In this document: positions 17,998 through 26,287 of the stretch, piece after piece
How positions within the stretch are numbered: position 1 is the stretch's first letter
How the letters are laid out: each line of letters opens with the position of its first letter
Origin: G965205525 sp965205525
GTDB lineage: Bacteria > Pseudomonadota > Gammaproteobacteria > JABABF01
NCBI GenBank assembly: GCA_965205525.1
Contig: OZ242171.1
Coordinates: 806,001 to 870,000 of the forward strand
Direction: 5' to 3'
Length of the DNA stretch: 64,000 nucleotides
The notes under the pieces: model-generated
Database searches by the model: none
What the model saw: only the letters and a program-made list of their open reading frames with translations
Told to the model about the DNA's origin: nothing
Position numbers and translations under genes: made by a program

Positions 17998-18414
17998 ATG
18001 TCCGCAAAAATTCCTGATCAATACCGAGACCTGCTGGAGGGCCCGGTGTATGCCGTGCTGACCACGCTGATGCCGGATGGCTGGCCCCAGTCATCCTTGG
18101 TGTGGTGTGACTGCGAAGGGGATGAGCTGCTGGTTAACACGGTGGCCGCCTACCAAAAGGTAAAAAATATGCAAAGAGACAGCAGAGTGACTCTGCTGGC
18201 GGTGGATACCGGACAGGCGGGGCGTTATCTGGAGGTGCGCGGCCGTGTCACGGAGATGAAGGAAGAGGGTGCGCTTGCCCATATGAACAAGCAGGCACAG
18301 CACTATCTGGGGGTGGATACTTTTTACGGCAATGCCGCTCCCAAGGAGTTAGAGGGCAAAGAGCAGCGCCTGATCTGCCGCATCGTGCCGGAGCGGGTAC
18401 GGGGGTTTGGATAA
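17998..18414 (+). CDS. PPOX-class (pyridoxamine 5'-phosphate oxidase-like) flavin/F420-binding protein
   Basis: A 138-residue split-barrel protein beginning KIPDQYRDLLEGPVYAVLTTLMPDGWPQSSLVW, typical of the PPOX class with F420-dependent relatives. The middle LLVNTVAAYQKVKNMQRDSRVTLLAVD fits cofactor-phosphate binding. A strong purine leader (GGAGAGGAGAGAG) sets the ATG start. It converges with the MFS gene (10-bp gap) and diverges from the LLM gene across 166 bp, which holds a TATATT at 17969 as a possible -10. True cofactor and substrate are unknown. Confidence 0.84.
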   Translation: MSAKIPDQYRDLLEGPVYAVLTTLMPDGWPQSSLVWCDCEGDELLVNTVAAYQKVKNMQRDSRVTLLAVDTGQAGRYLEVRGRVTEMKEEGALAHMNKQAQHYLGVDTFYGNAAPKELEGKEQRLICRIVPERVRGFG

Positions 18415-18424
18415 AGCGCAGCGC

Positions 18425-19666
18425 TCAGGATACCTTTGGGCGTCTGCGCCGGAACATCAGCATCAGCAGCAGCGCAGCCACCAGGAACAGCACGATGTGC
18501 AGCTGGAAAGCGGGTATGTAGCTGCTGGTTTTATCGTACAGGTAGCCGGCCAGGGGCGCCCCGCTGAAATTGAAGGGGAGGATGAGCAGGGCAGAAAGGC
18601 CGAGAGCGGTGCCTAGGGAGGCCCGTCCCAGCTCCAGGCTCATCAGTGTGCTGAAGGCGGGGAATACGCCGCCCCCGCAAACCCCGAGGGCCGGAAAGAT
18701 TAGCAAGAGAGCACCGTAGGAAGGATCCACCAGGAGGGAGCTCCAGATGGCTGCCTGCAGGAGCGCATTGATGGTCAGGGCATGCACCGGCCCCAGGCGG
18801 TCGGCGAGCCAGCCGAACAGAAAGGCGCCCAGCATGGCCGCTGCCCCGTTGATAGAGAGCAGGAGGGCTGCCTGCTGTTGAGAGAAGCCTCGGCCCAGTG
18901 CGTAGGGCACCGCATGGGTCACCAGGACAATGCCGCCGGCGAGGATCAGGCCGCTGCAGAGGTTGGCAGCCAGGTAGCGGGCATGCACCAGCAGACTTTT
19001 TATCGGCAGCGATGTGCCCTCTTCCTCGGCCGCGCCGTCCTCGGCCATCTCCCGGTAGGGCTCCTGCCCGATTTCCTTCGGGCGGCTGATCACCAGCCGC
19101 GCCAGCGGGAAAAACAGGGCGACGGCTCCCGCCATGCAGAACAGGGCGCTGCGCCAGCCCAGCTGCTGCATGAGGATGGTCACCAGAATAGGCGTGATCA
19201 CGATGAAAAGGGGAACATTGATAATGCCGATGACCATGCCGCGCCGGTCCGCAAACCAATTGTTGGCCAGGGTGGTAGCGGGCAGCGGTCCCATCAGGGT
19301 GGTGCCCAGCCCCACCAGCATGCCGAAGGCCAGCAGGAACAGCCAGATGTTTGGCGCAAAGCCTGCGACAACCAGTCCCGTTATCATCAGCAGGACCCCT
19401 GCAGACATGATTTTGCGAATGGAGCCCCGGTCCAGTGCAATCCCGAGGAACGGCGATACCAGTGCCATCAGCAGCAGGACCAGCGGGAGTCCCATGGAGG
19501 TCAGCCAGCGGGGCGCTGTGAAATCCTCGGATATGCCGGCGATCAGGATTCCATAGCTGCCGAAGGTCAGACCGATGGCGAAGTTGTTGGAGAGAAAGCC
19601 GAGGCCGACCATGCGCCAGCCCAGAAAGGGGCCGGAAGAAGAGGAAGCAGTGGTTGCTTGGTTCAT
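18425..19666 (-). CDS. Major facilitator superfamily transporter
   Basis: A 413-residue inner-membrane permease with about 12 predicted hydrophobic segments in two halves split by a charged loop (ISRPKEIGQEPYREMAEDGAAEEEG). The loop after segment 2, GIALDRGSIRKIM, and GWLADRLGP in the second half match the MFS signature. Overall it resembles the monocarboxylate/oxalate-formate type permeases, but the substrate cannot be assigned. It ends 10 bp from the convergent PPOX gene. Confidence 0.88.
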   Translation of the reverse strand: MNQATTASSSSGPFLGWRMVGLGFLSNNFAIGLTFGSYGILIAGISEDFTAPRWLTSMGLPLVLLLMALVSPFLGIALDRGSIRKIMSAGVLLMITGLVVAGFAPNIWLFLLAFGMLVGLGTTLMGPLPATTLANNWFADRRGMVIGIINVPLFIVITPILVTILMQQLGWRSALFCMAGAVALFFPLARLVISRPKEIGQEPYREMAEDGAAEEEGTSLPIKSLLVHARYLAANLCSGLILAGGIVLVTHAVPYALGRGFSQQQAALLLSINGAAAMLGAFLFGWLADRLGPVHALTINALLQAAIWSSLLVDPSYGALLLIFPALGVCGGGVFPAFSTLMSLELGRASLGTALGLSALLILPFNFSGAPLAGYLYDKTSSYIPAFQLHIVLFLVAALLLMLMFRRRRPKVS

Positions 19667-19745
19667 AGACAGGGTACTCAGATGGGCTGCCCTATTGTAT
19701 AGGAATCAAGGAGAGAGGGCTGCCCGGCTAATTTTTGCTGCCCGC

Positions 19746-19777
19746 CGGTGCCCGCCGCCAGGCGGGCGGCGGCACCG
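19746..19777. repeat. GC-rich inverted repeat upstream of parC
   Basis: A near-perfect hairpin with 13 to 14-nt arms (left arm CGGTGCCCGCCGCC; right arm complementary apart from one bulged base) and a 4-nt loop. It ends 13 bases before a TATAAT. No T-run follows on the plus strand, so it is not a standard terminator for either direction; an operator or transcript-end role is possible. Confidence 0.5.
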
Positions 19778-19790
19778 TTTGGAATCTATG

Positions 19791-19796
19791 TATAAT
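19791..19796 (+). promoter_or_regulatory. -10 box upstream of parC
   Basis: A perfect TATAAT 127 bases before the parC ATG. The -35 position falls on the inverted repeat and does not match consensus, so any activator or repressor contact would be there. The 257-bp gap between the MFS gene and parC holds only this box and the hairpin that I can support. Confidence 0.4.
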
Positions 19797-19923
19797 CTCG
19801 CACTTAAATAGCTTTTTCTACGCTAGGCGGTCAGGTGGCGGGAGATGGATTTTCCTCCGCTGCACAAACGCTGAGGTAGCTTTCATCTTGCTCGGATTTC
19901 GCTTGGGTTAAGGACTGCAGGCA

Positions 19924-22233
19924 ATGGCTGATTCACAAATTTCACTTCCCTCTGAAAGACCCGGCAACGGCGGGGGGGTAGAGCGCCTCGCCCTCTGCCG
20001 CTACGCGGAGCAGGCCTACTTGGATTATTCCATGTATGTGGTCTTGGACCGTGCGCTGCCCTTTGTGGGAGATGGCCTGAAGCCGGTGCAGCGCCGCATT
20101 ATTTACGCCATGTTTGAGCTGGGGCTCGGCGGCGGCGCCAAGTATAAGAAATCGGCCCGTACAGTGGGGGATGTCATCGGCAAGTTTCATCCCCACGGAG
20201 ACAGCGCCGCCTATGAGGCGATGGTGCTGATGGCCCAGGATTTCTCCTTTCGCTATCCTCTCATAGACGGACAGGGGAATTGGGGCTCCCCCGATGACCC
20301 CCGCTCTTTTGCCGCCATGCGCTACACGGAGGCGCGTCTGGCGCCCTTTGCCGAGCTGCTGCTCTCCGAGCTGGGGCAGGGCACCGTGGACTGGGGACCA
20401 AATTTTGACGGCACGATGGAGGAGCCGGCGGTGCTGCCGGCCCGGGTGCCCAGCCTGCTCTTGAACGGTGCCACCGGAATCGCAGTCGGCATGGCCACCG
20501 ACATCCCGCCGCACAACCTGACAGAGGTGATGAATGCGTGCCTGCACCTGCTGGATAAGCCGAAGGCCGGGGTGGAGGATTTGATGAAACATATCCGAGG
20601 CCCCGATTTTGCCTCTGGCGCCGATATCGCCGCCCGCCCCGCCGAGCTGGTCGAGATCTACCAAAGCGGTCGGGGCAGTGTGCGCACCCGTGCCGTCTAC
20701 CACTGTGAAAAAGACGGCAGCATCGTGATTTCCACGCTGCCTCACCAGGTTTCCGGCAGCCGCGTGCTGGAGCAGATTGCAGCCCTGCTGGAGGGCAAAA
20801 AACTGCCGATGCTCGCCGAGCTGCGCGATGAATCCGATCACGAGCACCCGATCCGCCTAGTCCTCATACCGCGCAGCAGCCAAGTGGACAGCGATGCGCT
20901 GATGTCGCACCTGTTTGCCAGCACGGACTTAGAGCGCAATGTCCGGGTCAATCTCAATCTGATCGGCTTAGACGGCCGCCCCGCCGTGAAGCCGCTGCCG
21001 GATCTGCTCGGCGAGTGGCTCAAGTTTCGCCGTGAAACCACAAGAAGGCGCCTGCAGCATCGGCTGGAGCAGATCACACGCCGCCTGCATATCCTGGACG
21101 GTCTGCTGGCGGCCTATCTGAATTTGGACGAGGTCATCGCGCTCTTGCGCTCTGAAGATAAGCCGAAGCCGGCCCTGATGAAAAAATTCAAGCTCAGTGA
21201 AACGCAGGCGGAAGCGGTGCTGGAGATCAAACTGCGCCAGCTGGCCCGCTTAGAGGAGATTCGTATTCGGGACGAGCAGAAAGGGCTTAGCGAAGAAAAG
21301 ATCGGCATTGAAAAAACCCTCGCTTCAGCAGGCAGGCTGACCACCCTGCTGAAGCGGGAGATCAAAGAGGTTATTCAGGAATACGGCGATGAGCGGCGCT
21401 CCCGGGTGCTGGAATTGCCGGAGGCCCGGCCGATCAGCGAGGAATCTTTTCTGGGGCCGGAGCCGATTACGGCGGTGCTATCGCACAATGGCTGGATCCG
21501 CGTTGCCCGGGGGCACGAGGTGAGCCCGGAGGAACTGTCGTATCGGGGCGGGGATTCCTGCCTGCACTTTGTTCGCGGACGCTTGGACCAGCCGCTGATC
21601 GCCTTGGACACCGCCGGGCGAGCCTACACGCTGCAGCCCCACGGCCTGCCCTCCGCCAGGGGCCACGGGGAGCCCTTGAGCAGCCATGTCAGCGCTCCTT
21701 CCGGGGCGGAATTTGCCGGTCTTATGACCGCGTCTCAATCCGAGTGCTGTCTTCTGTACGGCGATAACGGCTACGGTTTTCTGGTTGAGGCGGCGGAGCT
21801 GGTCGGCAGCAAGCGGGCTGGCAAAGCCGCCCTCGGCGTGCCTGAGGGCGGGCGGGCCCTGTGTCCTGTCCTCGTCGACAATTCCAAGCAGGACTGGATT
21901 GCGGTCTGTGCAGCAGGCCCGGAGGGGACGGAGCGCCTGCTGCTGTTCCCGGCCCGGGAGCTGCCTCGGCAGAGCCGAGGCCGGGGCAACCGTCTGTTCG
22001 GGCTGTCTGCAAAGGCTTTCGCCGCAGGCGAGCGTGTTCTGGACGTGGCGGCCCTGTCGCCGGGGGATGCCCTGAAGGTCTTGACAGAGGGGGGCGAGGT
22101 CTTCAGCTTGAGCCCGGCCAGGCAGGAGGCTTTTCGGGGGCAGCGGGGGCAGCGGGGCCGGGCCCTGAATCTCGGCAGGCGCAAGAAGAAGCAGGACCGC
22201 ATCTGCCGTCTGGCGGCGAAGGCGAGAGGATAG
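19924..22233 (+). CDS. parC: DNA topoisomerase IV subunit A ParC
   Basis: ParC is the DNA-cleaving subunit that decatenates daughter chromosomes with ParE. The 769 residues include GDGLKPVQRRIIYAMFELG, the quinolone-determining segment HPHGDSAAYEAM and the catalytic tyrosine in AMRYTEARL (Tyr134). Ser94 and Glu98, the counterparts of E. coli Ser80 and Glu84, are unaltered. The second half is the beta-pinwheel domain. The ParC rather than GyrA call rests on its length and the order parC-serB; parE is outside the window. Confidence 0.96.
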   Translation: MADSQISLPSERPGNGGGVERLALCRYAEQAYLDYSMYVVLDRALPFVGDGLKPVQRRIIYAMFELGLGGGAKYKKSARTVGDVIGKFHPHGDSAAYEAMVLMAQDFSFRYPLIDGQGNWGSPDDPRSFAAMRYTEARLAPFAELLLSELGQGTVDWGPNFDGTMEEPAVLPARVPSLLLNGATGIAVGMATDIPPHNLTEVMNACLHLLDKPKAGVEDLMKHIRGPDFASGADIAARPAELVEIYQSGRGSVRTRAVYHCEKDGSIVISTLPHQVSGSRVLEQIAALLEGKKLPMLAELRDESDHEHPIRLVLIPRSSQVDSDALMSHLFASTDLERNVRVNLNLIGLDGRPAVKPLPDLLGEWLKFRRETTRRRLQHRLEQITRRLHILDGLLAAYLNLDEVIALLRSEDKPKPALMKKFKLSETQAEAVLEIKLRQLARLEEIRIRDEQKGLSEEKIGIEKTLASAGRLTTLLKREIKEVIQEYGDERRSRVLELPEARPISEESFLGPEPITAVLSHNGWIRVARGHEVSPEELSYRGGDSCLHFVRGRLDQPLIALDTAGRAYTLQPHGLPSARGHGEPLSSHVSAPSGAEFAGLMTASQSECCLLYGDNGYGFLVEAAELVGSKRAGKAALGVPEGGRALCPVLVDNSKQDWIAVCAAGPEGTERLLLFPARELPRQSRGRGNRLFGLSAKAFAAGERVLDVAALSPGDALKVLTEGGEVFSLSPARQEAFRGQRGQRGRALNLGRRKKKQDRICRLAAKARG

Positions 22234-22240
22234 CCCCGAA

Positions 22241-23476
22241 GTGGCAGACATTGCCCTGTACGCTTTTACCGGAGATGACCGGCCTGGAACCTGCGCGGCT
22301 CTTTGTGAAGTGCTCGGCGGGGCGGGAGCCGAGGTGCTGGACATGGCCCAGGGTCTGGTCCATGAGTACCTGCATATAGGGGTTCTGGTACGTCTGCCGG
22401 AGGGGACAGAGCACCCGGCCCTTTCGCAATCCCTGCAAAAATGCGCCCGGCGCCTCGGCCTCAGCATGCAGACACGGACGATGAGCAAAGCGGATTATTG
22501 CAGCAGGGCCGAGGCCTCGGGGCAGGACCGCTACACCATCACGCTGCTGGCCAGGGATCTCGGGGCAGAGACCGTGTCCCGGGTGGCGGCAACGGCAGCC
22601 GCCCACGATCTTAATATTGACAGCATCAGCCGCCTGTCCGGGCATCCCTCCCTGTCGGGGAGTGGGAGCGGGCGCATCTGCCTGGAGCTCACCCTCCGGG
22701 GAGAGCCGCCGAGCCTGACCAGCCTGAAACGCGCCCTCCTGTCTCTTGCGAGTGAATTGGGCATAGATCTGGCCCTGCAGAAGGACGATATCGCCCGCCG
22801 CAATTGCCGCCTGGCGGTATTTGACATGGACTCCACGCTGGTGGATGTGGAGGCGATAGATGAGCTGGCGAAGGCTGCTGGTGTCGGCGAGCAGGTGGCG
22901 GCAATTACCGCGCGGGCGATGGCGGGGGAGCTGGACTACTCCGCTAGCCTGCGGGCAAGGGTGGCGCTTCTGGCGGGGCTGGAGGAGAAGGTGCTGAGAG
23001 ACCTGGCAGAGCGGCTGCCGCTGGCGGAGGGAGCGGAGCGGCTGATGCGGGTGCTGAAAGCTCTTGGCATCCGCACCGCCATCGTATCCGGGGGCTTTCT
23101 CTATTTTGCCGAGCACCTGGGCAGACGGCTTGGGGTGGACCGCATGTACGGCAACACGCCGGAGATCCGAGACGGCCGCCTTAGCGGCGAAGTGCTTGCG
23201 CCGATCATAGACGGGGAGCGGAAAGCAGCGCTTCTGCGCCAGATCGCGGGGGAGGAGGGCATCGCTCTCGAGCAGGTGATCGCGGTAGGAGACGGTGCCA
23301 ATGACATGGAAATGCTGAGCCTTGCCGGTGTCGGCATCGCCTACCGTGCCCGCTCTTTGACCATACAGGCGGCGGATCATGCCCTCGCCCTTGGGCTGGA
23401 CGGCATTCTCTATCTGCTGGGCCTGCGGGACTGGCAGGCCCGGGCTGCGGAGCCCGAAGAGGCGAGCCCGCTATAA
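22241..23476 (+). CDS. serB: Phosphoserine phosphatase SerB
   Basis: SerB makes L-serine from phosphoserine. The 411-residue protein has an extended N-terminal regulatory half with two ACT-like units (about 1-85 and 97-175) and a C-terminal HAD domain with the nucleophile motif DMDSTLVD (Asp195, Asp197) and GDGANDMEML. The length matches the long SerB type of Pseudomonas rather than the 322-residue E. coli form. Start is GTG, 7 bases after the parC stop, so cotranscription with parC is likely. A tRNA gene follows 11 bases after the stop. Confidence 0.95.
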   Translation: MADIALYAFTGDDRPGTCAALCEVLGGAGAEVLDMAQGLVHEYLHIGVLVRLPEGTEHPALSQSLQKCARRLGLSMQTRTMSKADYCSRAEASGQDRYTITLLARDLGAETVSRVAATAAAHDLNIDSISRLSGHPSLSGSGSGRICLELTLRGEPPSLTSLKRALLSLASELGIDLALQKDDIARRNCRLAVFDMDSTLVDVEAIDELAKAAGVGEQVAAITARAMAGELDYSASLRARVALLAGLEEKVLRDLAERLPLAEGAERLMRVLKALGIRTAIVSGGFLYFAEHLGRRLGVDRMYGNTPEIRDGRLSGEVLAPIIDGERKAALLRQIAGEEGIALEQVIAVGDGANDMEMLSLAGVGIAYRARSLTIQAADHALALGLDGILYLLGLRDWQARAAEPEEASPL

Positions 23477-23477
23477 T
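23472..23477 (+). promoter_or_regulatory. -10 box of tRNA-Val overlapping the serB stop
   Basis: A perfect TATAAT whose last three bases fall in and beside the serB stop codon, 10 bases before the tRNA. No good -35 is visible in the serB end. The tRNA could instead be processed from the serB transcript. Confidence 0.45.
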
Positions 23478-23487
23478 TTCAATTTTT

Positions 23488-23562
23488 GGGCGCGTAGCTC
23501 AGGGGGAGAGCGCTGCCTTCACACGGCAGAGGTCGCTGGTTCAATCCCAGCCGCGCCCACCA
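23488..23562 (+). tRNA. tRNA-Val (anticodon CAC)
   Basis: A full cloverleaf of 75 nt with encoded CCA. The acceptor arm pairs GGGCGCG with CGCGCCC. The anticodon stem CTGCC/GGCAG encloses the loop TTCACAC, giving anticodon CAC (reads GTG). The T arm has GGTTCAATCCC. GTG-reading valine tRNA suits the GC-rich codon use of the genes here. Confidence 0.95.
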
Positions 23563-23572
23563 AGAATCCTTC

Positions 23573-23590
23573 CGCGCGTCGGCCCGCGCG
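23573..23590 (+). terminator. Possible tRNA terminator hairpin
   Basis: CGCGCG, a 6-nt spacer, then CGCGCG, followed by TTCTCCCT. The stem is short and the T-run is poor, so it is a weak candidate for ending the serB-tRNA transcript. The remaining bases up to the epmB end show nothing recognisable. Confidence 0.3.
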
Positions 23591-23689
23591 TTCTCCCTAT
23601 CTCCAGCGCGACTTGCGTCTAAAGTTCCTGTTGTCGGGGGTTCGGCGCAGGCCAGGATGCGTCCGCCGGTCTATGGCAGACGCTGCGGT

Positions 23690-24727
23690 TCAATTTTTTG
23701 GTGAGATCCGCGGGAGCAGGGGCGCAAGCTGCACCTTTGCCGGTGCCCCGGGCACTTCCTTTACCAGCCTCGGCAGCAGGTAGCCGGGCAGTTCCGCCGC
23801 CGCTTCCCCCAGCAGCTGGCGTGCGCGTCTCTCCCCCACATAAAAATGCGCCGTCCCCGCCACACGATCCGGCAGATGCAGGTAGTAGGGCAGAACCCGC
23901 GCTTCAAACAGCGCTTCCCCCAGCTCTATGAGAGCCCGGGCACAGTCATTCACCCCCTTTAGCAGCACCGCCTGGTTGAGCAGGGGAATACCTGCCCCGG
24001 CCAGCCTTCCGAGAGCGCTTCGCACCTCGTCGTCTATTTCGTTTGCATGGTTGCAGTGCAGCACGACCGCCGGCTCTAGCCGAGTGCCGGAGAGGATTTG
24101 CAGCAGTTCACAGGTCACTCGGGCTGGGATGACGATGGGCAGCCGAGTGTGCAGCCGCAGCCGTCGCAGGTGGGGGATGGCCGCCAGTCTCTGGACCAGC
24201 TCCGCCAGCTGCTCGTCCCGCAGGATGAGGGGGTCGCCGCCGCTCAGGATAACCTCGCGAATGCCCGCATCGGCGGCGATGTATGAAAGGGCCGGCTCCC
24301 AGCTTTCCCCCCCGGTCGAGTTGTCTTCGTAGGGAAAGTGACGGCGAAAGCAGTACCGGCAGTGAACCGCACAGGCGCCGGCAGCGATAAGAAGTGCTCG
24401 CCCCCGGTACTTGTGCACCAGTCCCGGGCGCAGGTTGGCGCGCTCTTCCGCCAGCGGGTCGGCGACAAAGCCCGGCACCTTCAGACTCTCAGCGTCCAGA
24501 GGCAGCACCTGCCGCAGCAGGGGGTCTTCCGGGTCTTTTCGCCGCATGCGGGCGGCGAAAGGACGGGGGACCCGCAGCGGAAAATTCTTCACCGCGGAGC
24601 CTGTGGCGAGCAGCCCGGCGGCATCCAGGCCAAGGTAATTAAGCAGCTCTTCCGGCTTGCGAATCGCCTCGCCGAGAATTCGGCGCCAGCTGCCCGCAGC
24701 CTCTGCCTCGGCTATCATAAGCCGCAT
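23690..24727 (-). CDS. epmB: EF-P beta-lysylation protein EpmB (lysine 2,3-aminomutase-like)
   Basis: A 345-residue radical SAM enzyme converting (S)-alpha-lysine to (R)-beta-lysine for attachment to EF-P. The cluster motif is CAVHCRYCFRRHFPY (Cys119, 123, 126); SGGDPL and the PLP-binding C-terminal part (YYLHLPDRVAGTAHF) are conserved. It is shorter than the clostridial lysine 2,3-aminomutases, as expected for EpmB. It is divergent from efp with only 19 bp between the two starts, so each promoter must lie partly in the other coding region. Clustering with epmA and efp makes the assignment firm. Confidence 0.96.
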   Translation of the reverse strand: MRLMIAEAEAAGSWRRILGEAIRKPEELLNYLGLDAAGLLATGSAVKNFPLRVPRPFAARMRRKDPEDPLLRQVLPLDAESLKVPGFVADPLAEERANLRPGLVHKYRGRALLIAAGACAVHCRYCFRRHFPYEDNSTGGESWEPALSYIAADAGIREVILSGGDPLILRDEQLAELVQRLAAIPHLRRLRLHTRLPIVIPARVTCELLQILSGTRLEPAVVLHCNHANEIDDEVRSALGRLAGAGIPLLNQAVLLKGVNDCARALIELGEALFEARVLPYYLHLPDRVAGTAHFYVGERRARQLLGEAAAELPGYLLPRLVKEVPGAPAKVQLAPLLPRISPKN

Positions 24728-24746
24728 TTTCAGCAGGTAAAAAACA

Positions 24747-25316
24747 ATGACAAGCTATTCTACCAGTGAATTTAAACCCGGCCTCAAGGTTCTTTTGGAA
24801 GGAGAACCCTGCAGCATCATTGAAAATGAATTTGTAAAACCGGGCAAAGGCCAGGCTTTCAACCGAGTGCGTCTGCGCAACCTGAAAACTGGCCGCATCT
24901 GGGAGCGCACTTTTAAATCCAGCGAAAGCATTGAAGCGGCGAATGTAGTTGCCCGGGAGATGAATTTTCTCTACAGCGACGGCAGCAGCTGGCATTTCAT
25001 GGATCCGAACAGCTACGAGCAGCATGCAGCGGACAAGGTGGCGGTCGGCGATGCCGCCCAGTGGCTGACCGAGCAGACGCTGTGCGAGGTGACCTTGTGG
25101 AACGATGCGCCCCTGGCGATAAAAGCCCCCAATTTCGTAGAGCTGCCGGTGGCGAAAACCGATCCCGGCGTGCGCGGTGATACCGCCGTCGGCGGCACCA
25201 AGCCCGCCACCTTGCCCACCGGTGCCATGGTGCGTGTGCCCCTTTTTATTGAGGAGGGAGATGTGCTTCGGGTTGATACTCGCACCGGCGAGTACCAGGG
25301 GCGGGTGAAGGAGTGA
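24747..25316 (+). CDS. efp: Elongation factor P
   Basis: EF-P relieves ribosomes stalled on polyproline. The 189-residue protein has the three-domain length and the modification site Lys34 in VKPGKGQAF, the form that EpmA and EpmB beta-lysylate. The C terminus (FIEEGDVLRVDTRTGEYQGRV) is typical. The stop overlaps the epmA GTG start by 4 bp, so efp and epmA form one operon. Confidence 0.98.
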   Translation: MTSYSTSEFKPGLKVLLEGEPCSIIENEFVKPGKGQAFNRVRLRNLKTGRIWERTFKSSESIEAANVVAREMNFLYSDGSSWHFMDPNSYEQHAADKVAVGDAAQWLTEQTLCEVTLWNDAPLAIKAPNFVELPVAKTDPGVRGDTAVGGTKPATLPTGAMVRVPLFIEEGDVLRVDTRTGEYQGRVKE

Positions 25317-26287
25317 GCAAAGACGGGGAGAGCAGCTGGCGTCCGAGTGCATCCCTTGAGCGTCTGCGCCTGCGGGCAGAGATCCTCGCCGACATAAGGG
25401 CCTTTTTTGCCGACCGGGGATTTCTGGAGGTGGAGACGCCCCTTGCCGCTGCCCATGCCGCCCTGGATCCCCATTTAGACAGCATCGTCCTAGAGCCGCC
25501 CCTGCCCGGTTTCGGTCCCTTTTACCTGCAGACTTCGCCGGAGGCGGCGATGAAGCGCCTGCTGGCATCCGGCAGTGGCCCCATCTACCAGCTGACCAGG
25601 GCTTTTCGCCGGGGCGAATCCGGTCGGCTGCACAACCCGGAGTTCAGCATCCTGGAATGGTACCGGCCCGGCGGAGAGGAGGCGCAGCTGATGGAGGATG
25701 CCCGCGCCCTGGTGCAGGGCATTCTCGGGGATATGCCGGTGGAAAGCTGCGACTACGGGGAGCTGTTCCGCAGTCGGGCAGGACTGGATCCCCACCGCGC
25801 CTCGGAAAAAGAGCTGGCCGCCGCCGCCCGGGAGCTCTTGGATACGCCGCCGGAGGGAGAGGGGCGGGCACACTGGCAGGTTCTGCTGTTTAGCATGCTT
25901 GTGGAGCCGGAGCTGGTGCAGCGGGGCATGGTCTTTGTCACTGATTATCCTCGGGAGCAGGCCGTGCAAGCGGCTCTTAGCAGAAATAGAGACGGGGCCG
26001 AAGTGGCGCGGCGCTTTGAAATGTATGTGCGGGGGATAGAGCTGGTGAATGGCTGCCGGGAGCTGGAGGATGCCGAGGAGCTGGCTCTCCGCCTTGCCGG
26101 CGAATACACCCGGCGCCGCACCGCCCGCCTGCCGTCACCGGCGCCGGACAGCCGGCTGCTGGCGGCCATGGAGGCGGGGCTGCCGCCCTGCTCTGGTGCA
26201 GCTCTCGGGGTGGACCGGCTGCTGCTGCTGCGGGCCGGAGCCGAGAGCCTGGCGGAGGTGATAGCGTTTCCCGCTCAGCGGGCTTAG
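25313..26287 (+). CDS. epmA: EF-P--(R)-beta-lysine ligase EpmA
   Basis: A class II lysyl-tRNA synthetase-like enzyme lacking the anticodon-binding domain; it activates beta-lysine and joins it to EF-P Lys34. The 324-residue length, FLEVETP in motif 1, RAFRRGESGRLHNPEFSILEWY in motif 2 and the motif 3 segment ALGVDRLLLL all match. GTG start overlapping efp. Its end overlaps the convergent SDR by 4 bp. EpmC is not seen nearby. Confidence 0.97.
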   Translation: MSKDGESSWRPSASLERLRLRAEILADIRAFFADRGFLEVETPLAAAHAALDPHLDSIVLEPPLPGFGPFYLQTSPEAAMKRLLASGSGPIYQLTRAFRRGESGRLHNPEFSILEWYRPGGEEAQLMEDARALVQGILGDMPVESCDYGELFRSRAGLDPHRASEKELAAAARELLDTPPEGEGRAHWQVLLFSMLVEPELVQRGMVFVTDYPREQAVQAALSRNRDGAEVARRFEMYVRGIELVNGCRELEDAEELALRLAGEYTRRRTARLPSPAPDSRLLAAMEAGLPPCSGAALGVDRLLLLRAGAESLAEVIAFPAQRA

